Shown here piece by piece: positions 1 through 8,927 of a stretch of 64,000 nt of DNA. The notes under the pieces were generated by a model. The model saw only the letters and a list, made by a program, of their open reading frames with translations. It did not search any database and had not been told where the DNA came from. Position numbers and translations under genes: made by a program. Within the stretch, counting starts at the first letter, position 1; each line of letters starts with the position of its first letter. The stretch is taken from contig NZ_JAPEMT010000001.1 in the NCBI RefSeq assembly GCF_026342435.1, forward strand, positions 2,784,501-2,848,500, given 5' to 3'. The stretch is from Streptomyces sp. NBC_00237. Lineage in GTDB: Bacteria > Actinomycetota > Actinomycetes > Streptomycetales > Streptomycetaceae.

Positions 1-32
1 TCTTCGGTCCGTGCGTCGTAAGCGAAGTCCAT
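1..32 (-). CDS. Acyl-CoA dehydrogenase, N-terminal fragment (cut by window edge)
   Basis: Only the first ten codons are inside the window, reading MDFAYDARTE from an ATG at 32-30. This opening is typical of medium/long-chain FAD-dependent acyl-CoA dehydrogenases. The start lies 6 bases after the stop of the phosphotransferase gene, so the two are almost certainly cotranscribed and translationally coupled. An ACAD10/11-like phosphotransferase next to an acyl-CoA dehydrogenase is a known actinobacterial pairing, which supports the call. The rest of the gene lies outside, so catalytic residues cannot be checked. Confidence 0.7.
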   Translation of the reverse strand, partial: MDFAYDARTE

Positions 33-38
33 GGTTCC

Positions 39-1091
39 TCAGCCCTTCCGAAGGGTCGTCAGGCCGTGCTGGATGAAGACGGGGACGAGCTCGCCGATCC
101 GGTCGAAACCGGCGCCGACCGTCTGCCCGAGCGTGTAGCGGTAGTGGATGCCTTCGAGGATCACCGCGAGCTTGAACCAGGCGAACGCCGTGTACCAGTG
201 CACCGCCGACACGTCCCGCCCGGACGCCGCCGCGTACCGCGCGACGATCTCGTCCGCCGTCGGATGCCCGGCCGCCGAAGCGGTCGTGGAGATCGGGGAG
301 TCGGGCAGGTCCAGCTTCGTCCCGTACATCACGAGCAGCCCGAGGTCCGTCAACGGGTCGCCCAGCGTGGACATCTCCCAGTCCAGGATCGCCCGGATCC
401 CGTCGTCCGGGCCGCCGATCAGGACGTTGTCGAGGCGATAGTCACCATGTACGACGGTCGGCGCGGGGGAGCCGGGCAGCTCCCGCCCGAGTGCGGCGTG
501 CAGCTCGTCGATGCCCGGCAGGTCGCGGTTGCGCGAGGCGTCCAACTGCTTTCCCCAGCGCCTCAGTTGGCGGTCGAGGAAGCCGTCGGGCCGCCCGAAG
601 TCCCCGAGCCCGGCCTCCGCCGGGTCCACGGCGTGCAACTCCACCAGGGTGTCCACCAGCCCGAGCGCCGCCGCACGCGTCCGTTCGGGCCCGAGCGGAG
701 CCAGATCTTCCGCCGTCCGGTACGGGGTCCCCTCCACGAACTCCATCACGTAGAACGGCGCTCCGAGCACGGACTCGTCCTCGCACAGCAGCACCGGAGC
801 GGGCACCGGCACCGGCGTCGGATGCAGCCCGCTGATCACCCGGAACTCGCGCTTCATGTCGTGCGCCGTCGCCAGTACGTGGCCGAGCGGCGGGCGGCGC
901 ACCACCCACCGGTTCCGTCCGTCCGTGACGTCGTACGTCAGGTTGGACCGACCGCCCTCGATGAGGCGCGCGGTCAGCTCGCCGCCCGCCAGCCCCGGCC
1001 GTTCCCTGTCCAGGTACTCCCGCAGGCGCTCCGGATCGAGGCCCGGGGGCGCGGAGCCGGTCGGGGGGCCGGGTGGGGGGACGGTGCTCAT
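39..1091 (-). CDS. APH-type phosphotransferase family protein (ACAD10/11-like)
   Basis: A 350-residue protein with the aminoglycoside-phosphotransferase/choline-kinase fold. The N-lobe has an RPP...GHVLATAHDM-like segment, and the catalytic loop reads HGDYRLDNVL, followed by the metal-binding ILDWE motif and TLGDPLTDLG. In mammals and actinobacteria such domains pair with acyl-CoA dehydrogenases and are thought to phosphorylate hydroxy-acyl substrates during fatty-acid breakdown; the substrate here is inferred. I chose the ATG at 1091 because a GGAGG sits 8 bases upstream; the GTG at 1109 would place that GGAGG inside the gene. It is the first gene of a two-gene unit with the acyl-CoA dehydrogenase downstream. 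A palindromic operator candidate lies about 43 bases upstream of the start. Confidence 0.85.
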   Translation of the reverse strand: MSTVPPPGPPTGSAPPGLDPERLREYLDRERPGLAGGELTARLIEGGRSNLTYDVTDGRNRWVVRRPPLGHVLATAHDMKREFRVISGLHPTPVPVPAPVLLCEDESVLGAPFYVMEFVEGTPYRTAEDLAPLGPERTRAAALGLVDTLVELHAVDPAEAGLGDFGRPDGFLDRQLRRWGKQLDASRNRDLPGIDELHAALGRELPGSPAPTVVHGDYRLDNVLIGGPDDGIRAILDWEMSTLGDPLTDLGLLVMYGTKLDLPDSPISTTASAAGHPTADEIVARYAAASGRDVSAVHWYTAFAWFKLAVILEGIHYRYTLGQTVGAGFDRIGELVPVFIQHGLTTLRKG

Positions 1092-1133
1092 GGGCGGTAC
1101 CTCCGGCACGTGCGGCTAACGGTCCCGCCCATG

Positions 1134-1151
1134 ATGCCGACCAGTCGGTAT
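1134..1151. promoter_or_regulatory. Near-palindromic operator candidate upstream of the phosphotransferase gene
   Basis: ATGCCGACCAGTCGGTAT matches its own reverse complement at 14 of 18 positions (arms CCGAC/GTCGG around CA). It lies between the divergently placed end of the DUF202 gene and the start of the phosphotransferase-acyl-CoA dehydrogenase unit. This length and symmetry are typical of TetR-family operators controlling fatty-acid genes. Which regulator binds is unknown; the nearby TetR gene carries a different palindrome in its own promoter. Confidence 0.45.
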
Positions 1152-1198
1152 GCCGTCCACCCCCCGTTGTCCCCGCCCCGCCCCGGAAGAGGAGCCTC

Positions 1199-1558
1199 TC
1201 ACCACACCACCGCCGCCCCGAACCCCGCCAACGCCACCCCGCACCCCACCAGCACCCAAGCCCTCCCCACCCCCAGCCCCACCGGCCGCACCCGATCCAA
1301 CTCCCGCATCCGCCCATGCGCGACCACCAGAAACCCCACCCACACCAGCGCGCTCAGAGCCGCCCCGACGACCCCCACCCCCGACACCCCGTCACGCACC
1401 GCCTGCTTTCCCGCCAGCACCGCCACCACCGTCGCCGACAGCGTCGTACGCCGCCACGCCAGCCTGGTCCGTTCCGGCTGCAACCCCGGATCCCGCGCCG
1501 CCGAAGGGCCTTCCGAGGGCCCGGCCGAAGTCCCGCCCGCACTCACGCCCGCACTCAC
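1199..1558 (-). CDS. DUF202 family membrane protein (YidH-like)
   Basis: A 119-residue protein starting at GTG. After a 25-residue variable N-terminus comes the DUF202 signature GLQPERTRLAWRRT, then three hydrophobic segments (about residues 37-55, 62-78 and 99-118). DUF202 proteins are small inner-membrane proteins of unknown function. It follows another DUF202 gene with only 4 intervening bases, so the two are a tandem pair that may form a heteromer. No enzymatic residues are evident. Confidence 0.75.
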   Translation of the reverse strand: MSAGVSAGGTSAGPSEGPSAARDPGLQPERTRLAWRRTTLSATVVAVLAGKQAVRDGVSGVGVVGAALSALVWVGFLVVAHGRMRELDRVRPVGLGVGRAWVLVGCGVALAGFGAAVVW

Positions 1559-1562
1559 GGGA

Positions 1563-1955
1563 TCACCCCGCCCACCCGAACACCACGACCACCACCATCG
1601 CCACCGCGACCACCCCCACCACCAGACTCAGCACGGTCGGGAACCGCGTCACCGGCAGGTCCTCGCCCCGCCGCATCGCCCGCTCGCACCGCACCCAGTG
1701 GTTCACCGCCCGCAGCGCGCACAGCGCCCCCGCCGCCAGCAGGGCCAGCGCCATCCCGACCCGCACCCCCCACCGCAGCTCCGGCAGGAACTGGTCCACC
1801 GCGAACCCGGCCCCCACCAGTGCCAGCGCGGTGCGCACCCAGGCCAGGAAGGTCCGCTCGTTGGCCAGCGAGAACCGATAGTCCGGCGTCTCGCCCTCCT
1901 CCTGCACCCGCCGCGGCGCGACCCACAGCCGCAGGCCCTCCGACAGGCGGCTCAC
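1563..1955 (-). CDS. DUF202 family membrane protein, first of a tandem pair
   Basis: A 130-residue protein. The GTG at 1955 overlaps the TGA of the upstream NUDIX gene (GTGA, 4 bases), which is why I prefer it over a longer frame that would run back into the NUDIX gene. The segment YRFSLANERTFLAWVRTALA is the DUF202 motif, followed by three membrane segments and an internal basic loop around RCERAMRRGEDLP. The function is unknown. Overlap with NUDIX and near-contact with the second DUF202 gene indicate one transcript NUDIX-DUF202-DUF202. Confidence 0.75.
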   Translation of the reverse strand: MSRLSEGLRLWVAPRRVQEEGETPDYRFSLANERTFLAWVRTALALVGAGFAVDQFLPELRWGVRVGMALALLAAGALCALRAVNHWVRCERAMRRGEDLPVTRFPTVLSLVVGVVAVAMVVVVVFGWAG

Positions 1956-2530
1956 CGGCTCTTCAGCAGGGTGTACGCCGCCAGCCCGTCCGGAACCCAC
2001 TCCCAGCCCTCCGCGCCCGCACCGGTCCGCCGCGCCAGCTCCTCCTCCGTCAGGAAGGTGTGCCAGGCGACCTCCTCGACCTGCGGGTCCACCGGCATTT
2101 CGCACCGCACCTCGTACACCTGGCTCCACCAGCTCTGCCCGTCGGCGCCTTCGTAGAGGAACTTCAGCACCGGCGTGGGCCGCGCCAGCCCGGAGACCCC
2201 CAGCTCCTCCTCCGCCTCGCGCAGCGCCGCCGCGTCGTAGGACTCGCCCGCGCCGACCACACCGCCGACGAACATGTCGTACAGCGAGGGGTACACCAGC
2301 TTCGTCGCCGTCCGCCGGTGCACGAAGATCCGCCCCTCGGCGTCCCGCACCCGGATGAAGGTGCAGCGATGGCGAAGGCCCCGCGCGTACACCTCACCGC
2401 GCGGGGCCTGCCCTACGACCTCGTCGTTCTCGTCGACGACGTCCAGCATCTCTTCACTGGGATTGCCGGGGCTGTCGGGATTGCCGGGGCTGCCGGGGCT
2501 GCTCGGGTCACTGGGGTTCATGGTCCCCAT
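1952..2530 (-). CDS. NUDIX hydrolase
   Basis: A 192-residue NUDIX protein. The complete NUDIX box is readable: G-x5-E-x7-REAEEELGV, from GGVVGAGESYDAAALREAEE onward. The upstream GEVYARGLRHRCTFIRV segment and the late C-terminal half resemble the isopentenyl-diphosphate-isomerase/YfcD subgroup. It probably hydrolyses a nucleoside-diphosphate-linked compound; the substrate is not predictable. The N-terminus has a proline/serine/glycine repeat (DPSSPGSPGNPDSPGNPSEE). ATG at 2530 is used; ATG at 2521 is equally possible. It lies 18 bases after the SDR gene and overlaps the first DUF202 gene. Confidence 0.88.
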   Translation of the reverse strand: MGTMNPSDPSSPGSPGNPDSPGNPSEEMLDVVDENDEVVGQAPRGEVYARGLRHRCTFIRVRDAEGRIFVHRRTATKLVYPSLYDMFVGGVVGAGESYDAAALREAEEELGVSGLARPTPVLKFLYEGADGQSWWSQVYEVRCEMPVDPQVEEVAWHTFLTEEELARRTGAGAEGWEWVPDGLAAYTLLKSR

Positions 2531-2548
2531 CCAACAACAACCCGAGGA

Positions 2549-4017
<1,469 letters not shown>

Positions 4018-4027
4018 GCGACCACTG

Positions 4028-4045
4028 TAATACTGGCCATTATTA
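4028..4045. promoter_or_regulatory. Operator candidate for the adjacent TetR regulator
   Basis: TAATACTGGCCATTATTA is an 18-base palindrome with 16 matching positions, AT-rich in an otherwise very GC-rich sequence. It sits directly in front of the TetR start codon where a promoter is expected, which fits autoregulation of the TetR-SDR unit. Confidence 0.6.
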
Positions 4046-4060
4046 AATGGCAATGCCGGA

Positions 4061-4102
4061 CATTAGCTCGGGCATTAGCCCGGGCATTAGCCCGGGCATT
4101 AG
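4061..4102. repeat. 12-base tandem repeat, about 3.5 copies
   Basis: Units CATTAGCTCGGG, CATTAGCCCGGG, CATTAGCCCGGG and a partial CATTAGTGGGTC follow one another exactly. The array lies between the 3' end of the DMT transporter gene and the TetR promoter. It could be a slippage-prone minisatellite or an array of regulator half-sites; the sequence alone does not decide. Confidence 0.85.
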
Positions 4103-4132
4103 TGGGTCTGAAGCCGCTGCTCAGGTGCCATG

Positions 4133-5026
4133 TCAGCGGCTGGTGGCGAGCACCTTCTCCGCTGCCGCCTTCACCCCGCCCGGCATCGCCGGATGCCGAC
4201 TCAGCAGCACGATGCCCGCCACGATCGCCACCAGCCCCGCCGCCTCCCCGGCCAGTGCCCCCGGCGTCGTACGGAGCTGGTCGCCCAGGAAGCCGATCCC
4301 GCACGCCACTCCGGAGAGCGGCTGCGCCGCCGTGAGCGCGGGCAGCGAACCGCGCAGCGTGCCCGTCTCGAACGCGCTCTGGACCAGGACGAGCCCGACG
4401 AGACCGAGCGCCAGCACGGCGTACGGCTGCCAGCTCCCGAGCAGCGCGTCCCACCCGCCCTCGGTGAAGCGCTGCCCGCTCGCCCGGGTCAGCGCGTCCT
4501 GCAAGCCGTAGAGCAGCCCGGCCGCGAGCGCGAGGAGCGCAGGACCCGAGCTCATCCGGTACCGCTTGGCGTGCGCGGTCAACAGCAGCGCGAGGCCCAC
4601 GACGACGCCGACGACCAGCCAGTGCCGCAGCGGACCGACCCCGGCCCGCCCGCCGTGCGGCTGCCCCGCCAGCAGGAAGGCCGCCACTCCGCCCGCGAGC
4701 AGCCACAGTCCCGCCCAGCCCCGACGGCCGAGCCTGCGCCCCGTGAGCCGTCGCGACAGCGCCATGGCGAAGAGGAGGTTCGTCGCCAGCAGGGGTTCGA
4801 CCACCGACACCTCGCCGTACGACAGCGCCAGCGCGCCCAGCACCATGCCCGCCACCATGCAGCCGATCCCGGCCAGCCAGCGCGGCACCCGCACCAGGTC
4901 GAGCAGGAGCCGCAGCGACAGGAAGTCGCCGAGTGGCGCCCGTCGGGCGGCATCCTGCTGGAGTACAAAACCGAAACCAATGCAGCACGCGGCGCTCAGG
5001 GCCAGTACGAGAACGGTCAGCGACAC
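4133..5026 (-). CDS. DMT/EamA-type multidrug or metabolite transporter
   Basis: A 297-residue membrane protein with about ten hydrophobic segments, arranged as the two five-helix halves of the drug/metabolite transporter superfamily. The first half contains SYGEVSVVEPLLATNLLFAM, the second ALTAAQPLSGVACGIGF; these are the paired proline-containing helices of the fold. The substrate is unknown. It stands alone, with the TetR operon downstream in the same direction separated by the tandem repeat, and a divergent flavoprotein gene upstream. Confidence 0.8.
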   Translation of the reverse strand: MSLTVLVLALSAACCIGFGFVLQQDAARRAPLGDFLSLRLLLDLVRVPRWLAGIGCMVAGMVLGALALSYGEVSVVEPLLATNLLFAMALSRRLTGRRLGRRGWAGLWLLAGGVAAFLLAGQPHGGRAGVGPLRHWLVVGVVVGLALLLTAHAKRYRMSSGPALLALAAGLLYGLQDALTRASGQRFTEGGWDALLGSWQPYAVLALGLVGLVLVQSAFETGTLRGSLPALTAAQPLSGVACGIGFLGDQLRTTPGALAGEAAGLVAIVAGIVLLSRHPAMPGGVKAAAEKVLATSR

Positions 5027-5203
5027 CGGGGAAACCTCAAGTACGGGGGGAATCGGTGGACTTGGCCGACCATAGCGTCACACGGGGTGTGATCGCCGGA
5101 GCGGCGGGGAAGGGCGTCCTCCGTCACGGATACCCCCGGGAGGGCACCGAAAGCGGTCGGTCGAACGGTTGACTAGTTACTCCCGCGTACCGAAGATCGG
5201 GCC

Positions 5204-6976
5204 ATGGACGCCAAGGGGAACGACGCCACCGGTCACGACGTCACCGGCAGCGAGGGCACCGGCCACGACGGCACCGGCAGCGAGGGCGCGGGCCGTGACT
5301 CCGGACGTGACACCGGCCGCAGCGGCTACGACGCGGACGTCATCGTCGTCGGCGCGGGCCTCGCGGGCCTCGTCGCGACCGCCGAACTGGTCGATGCCGG
5401 GCGCAAGGTGATCCTCCTGGACCAGGAGCCCGAGCAGTCCCTCGGCGGCCAGGCCCACTGGTCCTTCGGCGGTCTCTTCCTCGTCGACTCGCCCGAACAG
5501 CGCCGGATGCGGGTCAAGGACAGCCGCGACCTCGCTCTCCAGGACTGGATGGGCACCGCCGGATTCGACCGCGACGAGGATGCCTGGCCCCGCAAGTGGG
5601 CTGAGGCGTACGTCGACTTCGCGGCGGGGGAGAAGCGCTCCTGGCTGCACCAGCAGGGCGTCCGCTTCTTCCCTGTCGTCGGCTGGGCGGAGCGCGGTGG
5701 CTACGACGCCAACGGCCACGGCAACTCCGTACCCCGCTTCCACATCACCTGGGGCACGGGTCCCGGCCTCGTGGCCCCCTTCGAGCGCAAGGTCCGCGAG
5801 GGCGTCGCCCGAGGTCTCGTCACGTTCCGCTTCCGGCACCGGGTGACCGGCCTGGAGCGTACCGGCGGAACGGTCGACACCGTCACCGGCGAGATGCTCG
5901 AACCCTCGTCCGCCGAACGCGGCACCGCCAGCAGCCGCACCGTCACCGGCGACTTCTCGCTCCGCGCCCAGGCGGTGATCGTCACCTCCGGCGGCATCGG
6001 CGGCAACCACGACCTGGTGCGCGCCCAGTGGCCCGAGCGCCTCGGCACCCCGCCCGCGCACATGCTCTCCGGCGTCCCCGCGCACGTCGACGGCCTCATG
6101 CTCGGCATCACGGAGGCGGCCGGTGCCAGCCACATCAACCGCGACCGCATGTGGCACTACACCGAGGGCATCCAGAACTGGAACCCCATCTGGGCCAGGC
6201 ACGGCATCCGCATCCTGCCCGGCCCTTCGTCGCTGTGGCTGGACGCGCGGGGGCGTCGCCTCCCCGTCCCCCTCTTCCCCGGCTTCGACACGCTCGGGAC
6301 GCTGGACCACATCATGAAGACCGGGTTCGACTACACGTGGTTCGTGCTGGACCAGCAGATCATCGGCAAGGAGTTCGCCCTCTCGGGGTCCGAGCAGAAC
6401 CCCGACCTGACGGGCAAGTCGGTCCGCGGTGTCTTCGACCGGGCCCGCGCCGCCGTCCCCGCCCCGGTGAAGGCGTTCATGGACAACGGCGCGGACTTCG
6501 TCGTCGAGAAGGACCTGGCCTCCCTCGTGCGCGGCATGAACGCCCTCACCAAGGAGCCCCTCATCGACGAGGCCGACCTGCGCGGCCAGATCGTCGCCCG
6601 GGACCGGGAGATGGCGAACCCGTTCACCAAGGACCTCCAGGTCACGGCGATCCACGGGGCCCGCAAGTACCTCGGCGACAAGCTGATCCGCACTGCGACC
6701 CCGCACCGCATCCTGGACCCGAAGGCGGGCCCGCTGATCGCCGTACGCCTGCACATCCTGACCCGCAAGTCACTCGGCGGCCTGGAGACCGACCTCTCCT
6801 CCCGCGTCCTCACCCCGGACGGCACTCCGTTGCCCGGCGTGTACGCGGCGGGAGAGGCGGCGGGCTTCGGCGGGGGAGGCGTCCACGGCTACCGCTCCCT
6901 GGAAGGCACCTTCCTGGGCGGCTGCATCTTCTCCGGCCGCGCCGCAGGCCGCGCCGCCGCACGCGAGGTCAGGTAG
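5204..6976 (+). CDS. FAD-binding dehydrogenase (ketosteroid-dehydrogenase/fumarate-reductase-like flavoprotein)
   Basis: A 590-residue flavoprotein. A 45-residue low-complexity N-terminus with a repeated TGSEGTGHD-type motif precedes the Rossmann dinucleotide-binding segment DVIVVGAGLAGL, then LLDQEPEQSLGGQAHWSFGG, which contacts FAD. The C-terminus has PGVYAAGEAAGFGGGGVHGY and LEGTFLGGCIFSGR, the second FAD-binding region of the KstD/FrdA group. Such proteins oxidise or reduce carbon-carbon double bonds next to keto groups; the substrate here is not known. It is a single gene between the divergent DMT transporter and a repeat-rich gap. Confidence 0.85.
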   Translation: MDAKGNDATGHDVTGSEGTGHDGTGSEGAGRDSGRDTGRSGYDADVIVVGAGLAGLVATAELVDAGRKVILLDQEPEQSLGGQAHWSFGGLFLVDSPEQRRMRVKDSRDLALQDWMGTAGFDRDEDAWPRKWAEAYVDFAAGEKRSWLHQQGVRFFPVVGWAERGGYDANGHGNSVPRFHITWGTGPGLVAPFERKVREGVARGLVTFRFRHRVTGLERTGGTVDTVTGEMLEPSSAERGTASSRTVTGDFSLRAQAVIVTSGGIGGNHDLVRAQWPERLGTPPAHMLSGVPAHVDGLMLGITEAAGASHINRDRMWHYTEGIQNWNPIWARHGIRILPGPSSLWLDARGRRLPVPLFPGFDTLGTLDHIMKTGFDYTWFVLDQQIIGKEFALSGSEQNPDLTGKSVRGVFDRARAAVPAPVKAFMDNGADFVVEKDLASLVRGMNALTKEPLIDEADLRGQIVARDREMANPFTKDLQVTAIHGARKYLGDKLIRTATPHRILDPKAGPLIAVRLHILTRKSLGGLETDLSSRVLTPDGTPLPGVYAAGEAAGFGGGGVHGYRSLEGTFLGGCIFSGRAAGRAAAREVR

Positions 6977-7061
6977 GCCGCGCCAGCCCAGCCCCCTCCG
7001 CCCAGCCCCCTTGGGCTCCGCCCTGCCTCGCCCCCTCGGGCGGCGCCGCCTCGCCGAGCCT

Positions 7062-7142
7062 CCTTGGGCGGCGGGGCCGCCCCCGGGGGCGGAACGGGCG
7101 GGCAAGGGGGCGGCCCCTCTCGCCCCGGGCCCACCCCGGAGC
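7062..7142. repeat. Dispersed GC-rich intergenic repeat, copy 1
   Basis: The gap 6977-7218 holds no gene. Its core, from CCTTGGGCGGCGGGGCCGCC through GGAACGGGCGGGCAAGGGGG to CCCACCCCGGAGC, recurs almost base for base at 55450-55531. Around it are degenerate units of the type CCCCTTGGGCTCCGCC. It is palindromic in part, so it could also fold and terminate transcription of the flavoprotein gene. Confidence 0.75.
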
Positions 7143-7218
7143 GCCCCCGCCCCACCCCGCTGCCGCCCCACCCCCCCCAAGGAGCCCCACCCCCACCAGG
7201 AGCCCCACCCCGGACGGG

Positions 7219-7671
7219 CTAGAACACCTCCACCACCCGGAACCTCTCCGCCACCACCATCGTCGAGTCGTCCACCACGAACCCCGGATCCCCCAGCGCC
7301 TCCCGCATCTCCTCCCCGTGCCAGAACGCCTCGTGCCCCACCCGCCACTCCGCCACCGACCCGTACCCCTCCCCCTCGTCCAGCGCGTGCTGAAGATCCA
7401 CGTCCCCCAGCCTCAGCACCCGTACCTCGGTGATCTCCAGCACCGCCACCTCCCGCCCCGCCGAGTCGATCAGCGCCGACCGCTCGCCCACCGGCGGCAA
7501 CTCCTCGTCCTCCGCCTCGTACTCGCACAGCAGGCCGGTCGTCGAGACCTTCTCCCCCGTCAGCACCGCCGCGACCAACCGGTCCCGCAGCGGCCCCGGA
7601 TATGCCAGCAAGTACGGCGGAAGCGGCATGCGTACGGGAGCGGTTCCGGCGGAATTCACGTGGTCGTCCAT
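7219..7671 (-). CDS. ASCH domain-containing protein
   Basis: A 150-residue protein. Residues about 30-145 fit the ASCH (PUA-like beta-barrel) fold: STTGLLCEYE near residue 43, ALIDSAGREVAVLEITEVRV near 65-85, and GYGSVAEWRVGHEAFW near 101-116. ASCH proteins bind RNA or nucleotides, and some hydrolyse N4-acylcytidines; no specific activity can be assigned. The gene is single, convergent with the flavoprotein gene and divergent from the next gene. Confidence 0.8.
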   Translation of the reverse strand: MDDHVNSAGTAPVRMPLPPYLLAYPGPLRDRLVAAVLTGEKVSTTGLLCEYEAEDEELPPVGERSALIDSAGREVAVLEITEVRVLRLGDVDLQHALDEGEGYGSVAEWRVGHEAFWHGEEMREALGDPGFVVDDSTMVVAERFRVVEVF

Positions 7672-7856
7672 CCGGCCACCCTAGCCACGACGGCCCCCGC
7701 CTGCCGCGATGCGCAGTCCCGCCACCCAACCGCCAAACACTCGACTCCAGTTGACTCCTCACTCCCCGCCGAACGAGCTTGACGCGGAGCCACCCGTACC
7801 GGTTTGCTGTGCGTGATCAAAAGCCTGCTCGTCGCGCGTCGTGGAGGTACCCGCGG

Positions 7857-8801
7857 ATGGCCCCTCCTCCGCCGCTTCTCCGCCGCCGCCGCGGCGAACA
7901 GCCGCCCGACCCTGCCCTCGACGACGCCGAACTCGTCGAGGTGCGCGAACAGTTGGGCCAGGGTCGCTGGACCAGGGCCCGGTCGCTGCTGGCCCGCACG
8001 GGAGACGACTGGGACCGCCGGGGCCACCGCCTCCTCGTCCTCGCCGCCCCCAAGGGCACCCTCGCCTGGGCCAAGGACTGGCTCCTCGCCGAACCCGAAA
8101 GCGCGGACGCCGCAGCCCTGTTGGCCTGCGCCGAAGTAAGCAGCGCCCTCCTCGGCAAGGGCAGCCCGGACCGCGCCCGGCAGTCCTGCCGCAAGGTCGC
8201 GGGGCTGGTCCCCGAGGACCCCACGCCCTGGCTCGCGCTGCTCCTCCTCGCCCGCCACCTCGGCACCGAGGACGAGGTCACCCAGCTGTACGACCAGGTC
8301 AGGCTGCGGCACCCCGAGCACCACCACGCCCACCACCTGATCATCGCCCGCCTCGCCGAGCGCCGCCCCGACATAGGGCAGGACCCCCTCCACGAGGTGT
8401 ACGACTTCGCCGCCTGGGCCGCCGAACAGGCCCCCGCAGACTCCCCGTTGGCCGTGCTCCCCGTCGTCGCGCACGCCGAGCGCTACCGTGCGCTCGCCGT
8501 CGCCGGACAGGTGCCGCCCGACCCGGAGTCCTCCGGGCACTGGGCGGGCCGCCGCGCCCGGCAGACCATGAAGGCCGCCTTCGACTGGTGGCTGGAGTGG
8601 GAACGCGAGGACCACCCCCGTTCGCGCGTCGACCTCAACTTCCTCGCCCACGCGAAGTTCTGCGAGGGCCGGTACGCCGAGGCCGCCGCCCTGTTCCACC
8701 GGATCGGCCCGCACCGCACGGCCGCCCCCTGGTCCTACCCCGACCGAGACTCCCACCAGGCATTCCGCGCCGCCCGAGGCGTCGTACTCGGAGACGCCTG
8801 A
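7857..8801 (+). CDS. Conserved hypothetical protein with tetratricopeptide-like helical repeats
   Basis: I do not recognise the family. From the ATG at 7857, preceded by GGAGG at 7843-7847, the protein has 314 residues; longer frames back to 7779 lack a ribosome site. It is mostly alanine/leucine-rich amphipathic helices (for example LVEVREQLGQGRWTRARSLLA and NFLAHAKFCEGRYAEAAALF) with the spacing of TPR units. The residue W(D/T)(R/P)RGHRLLVLA follows each early repeat. No signal peptide or membrane segment is seen. It precedes an amino-acid permease but 126 bases of repeats separate them. Confidence 0.7.
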   Translation: MAPPPPLLRRRRGEQPPDPALDDAELVEVREQLGQGRWTRARSLLARTGDDWDRRGHRLLVLAAPKGTLAWAKDWLLAEPESADAAALLACAEVSSALLGKGSPDRARQSCRKVAGLVPEDPTPWLALLLLARHLGTEDEVTQLYDQVRLRHPEHHHAHHLIIARLAERRPDIGQDPLHEVYDFAAWAAEQAPADSPLAVLPVVAHAERYRALAVAGQVPPDPESSGHWAGRRARQTMKAAFDWWLEWEREDHPRSRVDLNFLAHAKFCEGRYAEAAALFHRIGPHRTAAPWSYPDRDSHQAFRAARGVVLGDA

Positions 8802-8822
8802 CGCGAAGACGCCTGACCCCGA

Positions 8823-8884
8823 CGCAAGCCCGCACCACGCAAGCCCGCACCACGCAAGCCCCGCACGACGCAAGTCCAGCACCA
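8823..8884. repeat. 15-base tandem repeat, four copies
   Basis: Two exact units CGCAAGCCCGCACCA are followed by two diverged ones (CGCAAGCCCCGCACGA, CGCAAGTCCAGCACCA). They begin 21 bases after a stop codon; the intervening bases repeat GACGCCTGAC twice. The array lies between the TPR-like gene and the APC permease gene. Confidence 0.85.
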
Positions 8885-8927
8885 CCGCACCCCTCCCCGC
8901 CACACACACCGAAGGGACCACCCCGCG

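Noticed and set aside
4061-4102. CRISPR-like array
   Set aside because: Repeat units abut with no spacers, and no cas genes are present; it is a simple tandem repeat. The RecB-type nuclease at 55.8 kb is not in a CRISPR context.
5204-5340. Signal peptide on the flavoprotein dehydrogenase
   Set aside because: The N-terminus is hydrophilic and repetitive (TGSEG, TGHD) with no hydrophobic core or twin arginines.
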